From Doris montereyensis (Eukaryota; Mollusca; Gastropoda; Nudibranchia; Dorididae): a stretch of 64,000 nt of DNA. The DNA lies in NCBI GenBank assembly GCA_037039925.1, contig JAXRKP010000024.1:453501-517500 (forward strand), given 5' to 3'. Within the stretch, counting starts at the first letter, position 1, and every line of letters begins with the position of its first letter. This document shows positions 1 to 9,712 of this stretch, piece after piece. The notes under the pieces are model-generated. The model had not been told where the DNA came from. It was given only the letters and a program-made list of their open reading frames with translations, and ran no database searches. Both the position numbers and the translations under genes were made by a program.

Positions 1-94
1 ATGAGAATGAGAGTGCTGGAGATTTGGATGTTTATCGTCCTCTGCTTATGCCTAGGTCAGACGAATGAAGAGTGGCATCGCCATAGGCACAAAT

Positions 95-690
95 CGCGTC
101 ATCCTGACTATAATATAATATAACTACATGTATAAATATAAGCTTGGCGACCAGCTACCTGCAACTGTTGTATTTCTTGCGTCCAGCAAATCTATCTCGC
201 CTCGTCGATCTGTGTCGGCTCTGTATCACTTTAGTGCCACCATCTACCTCTGGGTTGTAAAGATGGTCGAACTGGAATGCACTTCTCGGCACGTGTTGAA
301 CCAGTCCATCACGGCATTGGTACTTCTTCCAGTGCTAGTAGATGTTTGTTGTGCGCTCACATCGAGGATAAACAGAGAACGGAAAAAAAACACGAACTCC
401 AGGGTGCAATTGAGGGGCAGTCGTGATTGAACGCCGTTGTCCTTATTCACATAATGGAAAAGAAGTTCCCTTGTCGTAGTGATATTAATGTCTGGTAACT
501 TTTTTTTTGGGGGGGGGGGGCATTTCAGCAGGTTCTAATTTCATTTCGGGCCTTATTCTTCTTATGAGTTTGCTTCATTGCAGTTCCACATTTATGGCAC
601 GGATCAGCTGTGTCTGGATCTTGCAACAAACCATGACGAATCATGAAACTGACTGCAGCTTCTTCTGCCGGGATGATAGTCATGTAAAAT
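95..690 (-). pseudogene. Merlin (ISXO2-like DDE) transposase relic
   Basis: Read on the minus strand, three blocks follow the Merlin order but in shifting frames. First is an N-terminal segment with a C-x2-C zinc-ribbon start (DPCHKCGTAMKQ, about 650-560). Next is STNAVMDWFNTCREV (about 340-290), like the DWxxxCRDVC stretch of the family. Last is NPEVDGGTKVIQ followed by QIDEAR and FAGRKKYN (about 265-155), matching the conserved catalytic-core start of ISXO2-like transposases. Stops and frame changes separate the blocks, so it cannot encode an active enzyme. Terminal inverted repeats were not located. The family call rests on motif order; the decay is seen directly. Confidence 0.65.
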
Positions 691-1084
691 ATCTCTGAGA
701 TGCATCTTGCTTGCTTGTTTCAAAGTTGAATGAAGTACCAAAGCAAGCCATTCGATTTATAGTTTGTCATCGCTAGCCAAATCCCATTCACTGTCGCGAC
801 AACCATAAGTCCTCCATTCATTACCTAATACAATCATTGACTCACCAAGATATAGTCACAGAGACAGCCGACCATTACACTGACACATTGCTTAACGATA
901 GAGAAGGTAGTCCATAGCCTATCACCGACTTGTCAACAGTCTTGACAGGCTCACCGTATCGTCTTATTCACTTATTGTCACATGCCTACTCATCAAACAA
1001 TAGCGCATGTAGACCACATCATATCAGGCGGAAGCTTAGGTAGACCTCAACTTCACGGAAGACCTTTGACTAAAGTAGTACCCA

Positions 1085-1280
1085 TGTCTTTGTACGCCCA
1101 AAATACTTGAGTCAATGTTCTATTTTTTCACGGATTTTTTCATTCTTTACTTTTTCGATCGGCCTCAATGCTTGTCAGTACCAAAACATTTCATTTCAAA
1201 CGCTGTTATGCTTCTAATGTCCTCTCTGTTCAGTGACCATGCTTCATATTCATGTACTGCTGTTGAGAAGACATAATGCG
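1085..1280 (-). mobile_element. LINE C-terminal fragment
   Basis: On the minus strand the frame reads VHEYEAWSLNREDI then ITAFEMKCF. This resembles the 'YGCEsWtLnkad..rInAFEMKC.R' region just after the reverse transcriptase of several non-LTR families. Only about 60 codons are visible before stops appear. It differs from the longer LINE that starts at 1715 and is on the other strand. It is a short, dead piece and the family is not resolved. Confidence 0.5.
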
Positions 1281-1693
1281 AAGGAGCCTTCAGAGTCAGT
1301 GGAGTGAAGTCAAAGGCGAAATATGACAATAAGTGACAACTCCACTACTAAAGACAGAACAAACACGTGACGTTTCGGGTATAACCCTTCGTCAGACAAC
1401 AAACGAGAAATACAATTTAAAAAAAGATAAATAACGTAAACAAAAAAAGATATGTGACGATGTGAACTATCTAACTAGCTGTGAATAATACTTAAGGAGC
1501 CACAGTGGAGTGAAGTCAAGGCGAAATATGACAATAAGTGACAACTCCACTAATAAAGACAGAACAAACAGGTGACGTTTCGGGTATAACCCTTCGTCAG
1601 ACAACAAACGAGAAATAGCAATTTAAAAAAAGATAAATAACGTAAACAACAAAGAGATGTGGCAATGTGAACTATTTAAATAGCTGGGAATCG
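1281..1693. repeat. Direct duplication of a dispersed repeat, two copies about 213 bp apart
   Basis: Copies at about 1281-1493 and 1494-1693 agree nearly base for base, including the phrase gtttcgggtataacccttcg and a shared run of A before gataaataacg. Differences are small indels. The same sequence occurs inverted and diverged at about 43855-43935, so it is a dispersed family that was also locally duplicated. No coding potential was recognised. Confidence 0.85.
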
Positions 1694-1714
1694 CAGAATC
1701 CCACTGGATACAAT

Positions 1715-4196
1715 GTGGACAGAAACGCCTGCCTCCCAACAGAGAACAAATGTTGTATTCAGGAAAAAACCAAGCATCGCACCGAGAAGGAGTCCTCTCA
1801 TCTTAAATAAAACAGCACAGAAAACACTTAGAGGATGGGAAGCCCGTGGCTCGAGGATCATCATGGCGTCATTTTCATCAAGAAACAAGAGGATGAACAT
1901 CAACATAGTGCAAATCTACGCGCCGACAGATTATGCAGGTGATGATGAAAAGGATAAATTCTACAACCGGTTACAGGGAGTGATAGAAAAGCTACCCTCT
2001 AGAGATGTCAATATGATGATGGAGATGCTAATGCAAAGGTAGGAACAGACAACACCAGATATGAAGAAATAATGGGCAAACATGGAATGGGAGTATTGGA
2101 AGAGATGAATGACAACGGAGAAAGGTTTGCAAATATGTGCTCCTTCAATGGATTGGTTATTGGCGGTACCATTTTTCCACACAAAAAGACCCATAAGGCC
2201 ACACGGGTAGAACCGGATGGAAACACAGAAAATCAAATTGACCATGTTTGTATATCTCATGCATTTAGGCGCTCATTGGAAAATGTTTTAATTCACAGAG
2301 GCGCAGATATAGGATCAGACCACAATCTACTCCTGGCAGTGTTGAAACTAAGGCTTGGGAAATACAACAACAGACACGGTTTCAGGCAAAGAAAATTCCA
2401 AGTCAACCTACTACAAAGAGGCAAGAAAGAACAATTCCAGATCTGCCTCAAAAACAAATTTCAGCCTCTAGAACTTATCGAGAAGGATGTAGATACCCAT
2501 TGGAACCAAGTGGAGGAAATCTTTACAGAGACGTGTGAAGAAATTTTAGGAAGAAAGGACTACAGACACAGAAAGTGGATTAGCGAAACATCACTTGACA
2601 AAATAGCAGGTGGAACATTTTGAACATCTGCTAAACAAACCACCCCCAGAAAACCCGCTAAACATTATGCCTGCAAGAAGAGATCTCTTTATCAGCTGTA
2701 GATCACCAACACGAGCGGAGATTGTAAAGGCTATAGCTAAACTACATGCAAGCCCAAATTCTATACCACCAGAGGCATTGAAGACAAACATACCTACAAC
2801 AGTCAATATTTTACATGGATTGTTTGAAAAGGTGTGAAAGGAAGAGCAGTTTCCAATAGATTGAAAAAAATGACACTCGTAAAACTCCAAAGAAAGGAGA
2901 CCTTAGCAACTGCAATAATTACAGAGGAATAACTCTCCTCTCCAACCCAAGTAAGATTTTTAATAAAGTTTTATAAGAAAGGATCAAGGATGCCACATAT
3001 GAACACCTCAGAGAACGGCAGGCAGGCTTCCGGAAAGACCACTCTTGTACAGACCAGATTGCAACCTTAATAGTCATCATTGACCACTGTGTTGAATGGA
3101 ACTCATCATTGATAATAAACTTTGTTGATTATGAAAAGGCATTTGACAGTGTTGATATGGCCACCTTATGGAAAATCATGAGGCAGTATGGTATACCCCA
3201 GAAAATAGTCAACCTAACAAAAAAGATGTACAATGGCATTAATTGCAGAATTTACATGATGGACAACTTACAGACAGCTTTGAGATAAAAACTTGTGTAA
3301 GACAAGGTTGACTACTATCACCATTCATCTTTATTCTAGCAATTGACTGGCTTATGAAAGAAACAACAGCAGGAAGAAGAATATCATTCAGTGGACAATA
3401 TTGACCAATCAAGATGATCTTGATTTTGCAGATGACCTGGCACTATTATCACACAACTACCAACAGATGCAGAGTAAAATGACAAATCTTTCAGAATTAT
3501 CTAATTCTATTGGCCTCAGAACACATCCCAAAAATCAAAGATACTTAAAAGTGAAAACAGCACGCTCTGAACCAATCACTGTGGACAGTAAGCCTCTGGA
3601 AGTAGCAGACAACTTTACCTATCTTGGCAGTGTAGTAGATAATTTAGGGGGAACAACAGCAGATATAAAGACATGAATAGGAAAATCAAGCACAGCATTC
3701 AGGAACTTAAACACGATTTGGAAGGACCACACCATCACTACTAAAACAAAGATTAGATTTTTTTAATCCAATGTCAAATCAGTATTCTTATATGGATGTG
3801 AGACCTGGAGCCACTCTAAGACATGGAGTAGAAAACTTCAGTACTTTGTCAACATTTGCCTCAGGAAAATACTACGGATTCAGTAGTCAGATAAAATCCA
3901 AAATGAAACGCTCTGGAGAAAAACAGCACAGACACCAGAAGCAGAAGAAATAGGACAGCAGAGGAGATGGATAGGACACACCCTCAGAAAACTCAGAGAA
4001 GTACTACAAGACATGCCCTTCAGTGGAATTCACAGGGACAGAGGGTAAGGGTAAGGCCACGGTTAACATGGAGAAGGCTAGTGGAACATAACTTGAGGAG
4101 AGGAGGTATTTTGTGGAGGGACTTATCAAGAGTTGCCCAAGATAGGAATAAGTGGAAGTCAGTTGTTCGTGGTATATATACCTTAGTATAGGGTGA
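1715..4196 (+). mobile_element. Broken LINE with endonuclease and reverse transcriptase (RTE/CFDP2-like)
   Basis: The element keeps the order of an apurinic-type endonuclease followed by a reverse transcriptase. Endonuclease marks are INIVQIYAPT (about 1895-1925), NTENQIDHVCIS (about 2224-2260) and a GSDHNLLLAV match (about 2315-2340). RT marks are NYRGITLLSNPSK (about 2920-2955), RQAGFRKDHSCTDQI (about 3016-3060), FVDYEKAFDSV (about 3121-3153), RQG.LLSPF (about 3300-3330), DLDFADDLALLSH (about 3417-3456) and NFTYLGSVVD (about 3610-3640). A C-terminal LLYGCETWSHSKTW stretch (about 3785-3825) and a distal RDLSRVAQDRNKWKSVVRG tail (4119-4175) follow. Frameshifts and stops break it into several frames. 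The family call is from similarity to RTE-type 'craniofacial development protein 2-like' proteins. Confidence 0.85.
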
Positions 4197-4641
4197 AGAG
4201 TTGCACAAGATAGGAATAAGTGGAAGTCAGTTGTTCGTGGTATATACCTTAGTATAGGTGAAGAGTTGCACAAGATAGGAATAAGTGGAAGTCAGTTGTT
4301 CGTGGTATATACCTTAGTATAGGGTGAAGAGTTGCACAAGATAGGAATAAGTGGAAGTCAGTTGTTCGTGGTATATACCTTAGTATAGGGTGAAGAGTTG
4401 CACAAGATAGGAATAAGTGGAAGTCAGTTGTTCGTGGTATATACCTTAGTATAGGGTGAAGAGTTGCACAAGATAGGAATAAGTGGAAGTCAGTTGTTCG
4501 TGGCATATACCTTAGTATAGGGTGAAGAGTTGCACAAGAAGATGGAAGCCAGTTGGATATAAGTATAGGGTGAAGAGTTGCACAAGATAGGAATAAGTGG
4601 AAGTCAGTTGTTCGTGGCATATACCTTAGTATAGGGTGAAA
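4131..4641 (+). repeat. 66-bp minisatellite derived from the LINE 3' end, about 8 copies
   Basis: Units begin with agttgc at 4131, 4199, 4264, 4330, 4396, 4462, 4528 and 4576. Spacings are 68, 65, 66, 66, 66, 66 and 48. The first unit is the last coding stretch of the LINE (AQDRNKWKSVVRGI and its stop), so the array arose by tandem duplication of the LINE terminus. Because 66 is divisible by three, a long repetitive open frame appears on the minus strand. It is not a gene. Confidence 0.95.
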
Positions 4642-4924
4642 AGGCAACGATGATGAATCGTTTAATCTCTAATCTAAATCGTTTTCCCGGTGGCTTCTAT
4701 TCTGGCCCATGTATCCTCAAAAGTGTCGACCCGTTCCACTTCCTCTCTTTCTACTTCTATTTTTGGCTCTTTATCATACTTGTCTATACATGAATACCCA
4801 TTATTGTTGTCTTCTTTACGTTGAGCATCGGTTCTTTCTTGTCACTGTGTTCTTTCACTACATGGATGAGGGTTTCTATTCCGTCGTCAGCTGATGTTGC
4901 CTAAAGAGCTGTGTCATGCGCGTA
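4642..4924. other. Unassigned spacer between two LINE relics
   Basis: AT-rich and T-rich sequence with no coding, tRNA or terminal-repeat signal that I can support. Confidence 0.4.
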
Positions 4925-5780
4925 ACTACGATGTTTTAGATACATCATTTGAGCTGTACATTTATCATAATTAGTGTTGTTCTTTCTTCCGTCTTCTTCT
5001 ATGTCCCTCACGATTTATTCTGCATATAAATTGAACAGACGAGGAGATAAGATACAGCCTTGTCTTTCACCCCTTGATATCGGAAACCAATCTGAAGTTC
5101 CAACATTCAAGTTGCATCGCTGACTGCTGTCCTTATCTGACTTTATCAGATTTACAAGTCTTGGATGTTTTAGTTTTAGTTTTAGTTCGTTCCATAACAT
5201 TTGATGATTTACATAGTCAAATGCCTTTGCGTAGTCTATGAAGCACATGCGTAAATTTTGGTTGACTTCCCGACATTTTTCTATAATTACACTTTACACA
5301 TAGGTGTCCCTCTGATTATTTTCTAATACCGGCCTAACTTTCACTGACTTCTTCCAGTTTGTTTTGTGGGCGCTTCATGCTGATCTTTACAATGTCGTAC
5401 TTGTGTGGCTAATCAGAGATACATGTATTGTCCTGTAATTGGAGCATTGCTGGAGATCTCCTTTCTTTGGTAAGGGATAAATGTTGTTCCTTTTCAGTCG
5501 GTTGGCTACTTTCCATTTTTCCATATATTGTTTTCAAACAGCATAGTATACATTAATTCCTGGGTTCCCACTGACGTTTATCCTTCCGGCTTGGAAGTTA
5601 TCACAACCTGGGCCCTTTCCGTCTTCTAAAGATGTTATTGCCCATTCTACTTTACTTCTGAGAGGTGGCAGATCATCTACATCCTCTTCCTCTGATTCTT
5701 TTGTCCAACATTGTTTCATGTGAGGACATATTTTCGCAATACCATTTACATCTATTTACATTTTCTTGATACTTATAATC
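4925..5780 (-). mobile_element. Decayed LINE reverse transcriptase fragment
   Basis: Minus-strand frames read KVEWAITSLEDGKGPGCDN (about 5655-5600), WKNGKWP (about 5530-5505), then FIDYAKAFDYVNHQMLW (about 5245-5190) and GERQGCILSPRLFNLYAE (about 5070-5015). These are the standard RT blocks, including the palm motif FxDYxKAFDxVxH and the RQGCxLSPxLFNL block. The catalytic YADD block is missing because the copy ends before it. Frame changes between blocks show it is dead. Its sequence differs from the two other LINE groups in the window. Confidence 0.8.
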
Positions 5781-6170
5781 CTCTTGAGTACTCCAACTCA
5801 AACAATATCGAAAGAAAAAAATACCGGTACACGTACTTCTCGATTTCTTCATGAGTTACCTCTCTTTTTAGGTAGATCAACCGGTAACTGGTTTTAAAGT
5901 CAAATGGAAGAAAAACGAGAAGTTGAACAAACAGGAGGTTAAATAATAATGTTAATCAGCTCCATAGATAACTGACATCTTGGGGTGGGATGGGGTGTAG
6001 TGAGGGGTATCACAATACATGTACGTTGTATTATAATAATCAATAATGATGTGTTCGAGTGTACGACACTTGAGACAATTTGGAGAATTTAAAAACATTG
6101 ACTAACAAAACAGGCTTCCGCCTTCATGTCAACAATCTCACGTGGAAAACTCGTTGCTATTATAGTTTGT
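5781..6170. other. Upstream region of MYBBP1A
   Basis: No gene, SINE or inverted-repeat element was recognised. It is AT-rich and probably holds promoter-proximal sequence for the gene that starts at 6271. Confidence 0.4.
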
Positions 6171-6220
6171 TATAAAGGCCTAATAGAAGAAAACCCAGAC
6201 CCACAGAGTTCTCTCTCTAC
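6171..6220 (+). promoter_or_regulatory. Putative TATA box and pyrimidine-rich start region of MYBBP1A
   Basis: TATAAAG begins at 6171, exactly 100 bp upstream of the chosen start codon. A pyrimidine tract, ttctctctctac, lies at about 6209-6220, which is 35-45 bp downstream of the TATA-like box, where transcription would start. A pyrimidine start is reminiscent of TCT/TOP promoters of translation and ribosome genes, which would suit a nucleolar protein. The sequence is seen; the promoter role is inference. Confidence 0.4.
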
Positions 6221-6230
6221 TCCACAGCCC

Positions 6231-6266
6231 ATGTCCACTTCATATCAAAGCGATTTGAATTTATGA
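6231..6266 (+). other. Short upstream open reading frame in the MYBBP1A leader
   Basis: An ATG at 6231 opens an 11-codon frame closed by TGA at 6264-6266, five bases before the main ATG at 6271. A second upstream ATG at 6263 overlaps the main start in another frame. If the leader starts near 6209 these could lower initiation at the main ATG. Function is not shown. Confidence 0.35.
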
Positions 6267-6270
6267 AATT

Positions 6271-9200
6271 ATGCCAGTTAGAACAAATACAGATATGGCT
6301 ACAATTCGACCTCCACAAGAATACATGACTCTGTTTTGGACTCTTGCAGAAGGAACAGATGACAAAAGAATAGAGGCTGCTCTTCAACTTGTTAATCTAA
6401 TCAAAGCACTCGATGAGGTTTGCATTAAAAGTCTGAAGAAAAGCTAAGATAATAGTTTTGAACAGAATTTGAGGGAAGACTACCATAGCTGGGCACATCA
6501 TTGATTTTTGCCAATGAGTGACAAAATTCAGTAGATCTTGATCTAGATCTAGAAATGTGATCTAGCCCTCAAGAACTGATGTCCAGCGTTTGACCCATTT
6601 ATATTTTGCCAGATAGAAATGCCAGGTGTGACACCTATCGGTGCCTGCACGGATGGCACTAATTTTTACTATTTAAAAAAAAAAAATCTAACCCTTGATA
6701 AAATATTACACGGATGAGCCCGTTAAAATCTTTAAATGCAATAAATAATTTTTTCACATTTGATTTGATGATTGCATTCATTTTTTTGTTTTCATTCCTT
6801 AAGACATCAGAAAAGGAACAGATTACCAATTATTGCCTCAATCGTCTCATTCGCGGTCTTGGATCAGGACGGAAATTGCTCGTGTTGGATTCTCAACAGC
6901 TTTGACACTGGTTTGTAGTAGCATTTTAAACTTTTTATAATGAGTATCGTTAGCTTCTGTATATAGAATTGATGCAAAACCGAAGGCACTGTAAAAATTG
7001 GTATTATGATGTGTTTGTATTCAAATGCTCAGATTATTAGAGTTTTTGCTATCATATTTGTGAACAATTACAATTGAGTCAGAGTGGATATGTTGTGCCT
7101 CTATAAATAAATGTCTTAAATTGTTTTTATTGTCTATATCCGTTCCTCATGATTGATGGTCGGGAAGAATACTATTGTTGTTGCTTTTAGGTTTAATGGT
7201 CTTAATAAACAGTATGGTGGTTACTTCTTCTTGTTATGATATTATGGTCAAGATTGTAGAGTACTAATAAGTGTACATGTAATTTTATTGTTTACGTGCT
7301 TATTTGACTTAATAGGAAACATTGTGCTCATCCAATGAACAGTTTAACCTAAACATCTCAGGAACATTTATATAACGGCAGTCGTGTAGTATTAAAAAAG
7401 TAAGACATGGAGGAAAGCTCAGCGGTTTTGACAATTTAATATGATATTGAATCAGTTGATATGTTTAAACTAGTCATATTATAAATTAGTTATTAAATAT
7501 ATATATGTATATACACCTTTCTTTACAGCTTTTGAGACAACAAGAAAATTTGAAAACAAGTCAAGTGTTTTCCTCTATTAGAGACAAGCTTAGGGCTGAT
7601 GGCCATGTTTTCTCTAAAGCGGTAAGTACAAACAAATTGTTGGGGTGGTTAGTTGATTCTAAATATTTGATTTACTACAACGTTACAATATAGATCAATG
7701 TTGTTCCAGTTGCTCAATATATTTAATTTACAGTTTATAAAGTTAACACAAGTGGACACATACAAGGGTAGAATCAAAGACAGTTTTGTTGCTTAGGCAT
7801 GGATATTTTAAAAAATGTATGATTTATTTGTGTTTTGTTTCAGGAGAAAGCTGGTTTATACCTGGGTCGTGCTTTTGCTTTCTCTTGTCTTATCCAAGCA
7901 GGGAGAGTTTCACAGGTATTTTGTACCCTTTTATTGATTTTTCATTTGCTTCTAATATTTCAGTTTTTTTACATTCAGTATATATATATATATATATATT
8001 TTTTTATTTTTTTAAAAATTGGCCTATTTATCCATATATATAAGAATTTCAAACGTTTTTGGTAAGTGCAGTTATTATTACTATTATTATCGAATATGAT
8101 CATTGATCTAAAAGAGCCTAGACACTTCTGTCCTTTAGATTGATCTTTCACAAGTCAGAATGTACATAATTGTTATAATTGAACTCTACTGTACTGTTTG
8201 ACATATCTTTTTCGGGGATTGATACAACACGTCTTGATCTGTTTTTCAGATAGATGGAAACATGATGAGTTCCATCATTGACGAAATATTGTCATTGGCT
8301 GGGAAAAGATCATACTTGAAATCTGTATGCAGCAGAACACTTGAAAATTTGATATCAGAGGTATTGTTTGTGTGGGGAATTGCTTCTTTGTCATAAATGT
8401 TTGATTAGGATCAATTTGCATCTTGCCTTTCTTGCAGTCTTGAATTTGAGAGTTTAAAATTTGGTTGGTCATATGGCTCTGACCTGAATACGTTTTTTAG
8501 AATATGTGTTGCCTATGAGTACCAAATGATTTGAATGAGAATAGAGCCTCTGTATACATCTCAAACACAATTGACTATTAGGCTTTAAGATTGAAAATAG
8601 ATTTGATACATGATAGGATTTGTTATCTTTTCAGTCAACTGGGATCTTTACTCGTTGCCTCTTCATATAAATAAGACATCATCAATATGATACATAAATA
8701 TAATTTAAGCTTTCAATGTAAAATACATATTCAATGAACCATGTAATCACAGAAATAGGATCAATTGATGGATTAAGATTTGCTTTTAATGTTTTCCATT
8801 CCATTAGGTATCGGTAGAAGTGTTTGGAGAGCAAATATGGCCCAAAATAAGAGACAAGTTGACTCCTGGCTGGGAAGAATGTACACTAGACAGGGTATCC
8901 CTACTGCTTGTTGTCAAGGACAAGTTTCCTGTGAGTCACAGAAAAATACAATGCCTCATGCTCTCTCAATAGTTAAAAAAACCCAACAAAACACTTTCTG
9001 AAAGCTTGTGCAGAAATCTATGTCTTTGAAGCCATTTTGGACATTTTATATATTTCCTTCATAACCACAATGTCTTTGCGTTTCTTTGATTCTTTGAAAC
9101 TCAACACAGTCACATTTTTTAATCGCCATTTTCCAACCTTTCTGTTTACTTAGTTATTTGAAGGGATGGGTAATTACGTTCTTCTCATTCATCTCATACT

Positions 9201-9712
9201 CTTCTCACAGGAAATTGTTAACAAGAAATTTATCAAGAAACATTGGGGATTTCCCATATTTGCAGAGGAGAATGATGAGAAATTTGCCCAAGCTATTGTG
9301 GTAAGTAATAGTACGGACTGAACGCGAAGACAAACATGGCATTATCATTGCTCAGTTTTGTGTTTGTCATAAGTATGAAAATAATTTGTACGTTTAAAAA
9401 TGATATTTAAAAAGACAATGCATGTCAAGATCAGACCTTATATGATATATAATCTATATTAATAATTATTATTGTTAATGTCAGGGGGGGGGCAAAGAGA
9501 TTGAATATTGTTCTGTTGTATTTATTTCTTTAGTGAGTTTTTTTATTTATAAAAAAAAAGATATTTATTTCTACCATGTTTGGGATTAAAATGTATTCGT
9601 GTGTTTTCTTTTCAGAATTCCAATGAAAAGTCAGATTTAGTGGCGGAGAAAATTATACCATTCATCCTGAATAATGGAAGAGATGTCAGCTCTATTTGGT
9701 CTAGTTTAGGAG
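6271..9712 (+). other. MYBBP1A: MYBBP1A coding exons 1-8 (N-terminal helical region)
   Basis: Exons are 6271-6417, 6804-6910, 7529-7621, 7844-7915, 8250-8360, 8808-8930, 9211-9300 and 9616-9712. All except exon 2 read through in one frame. In exon 2 the codons after GLGSGRK shift: the stretch at 6873-6877 needs one more T to continue as FARVGFSTALTL, and that makes the exon exactly 36 codons. Exon 1 has a weak donor (gtttgc). The encoded blocks are all-helical, as expected for the HEAT-like Pol5 N-terminus. Exon 8 ends in phase 1, matched by exon 9. Confidence 0.88.

Noticed and set aside
128..430. Plus-strand open frame with LYHFSATIYLW resembling a vertebrate MYBBP1A segment (LYHFNASLYLL)
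   Set aside because: The real MYBBP1A gene lies at 6271-35846 with the corresponding region elsewhere, and the minus strand of this stretch holds ordered Merlin transposase blocks, so the match is chance.
4249..4647. 132-codon minus-strand frame of repeated LRYIPRTTDFHLFLS units
   Set aside because: It is the antisense of the 66-bp minisatellite; the frame stays open only because the unit length is a multiple of three.
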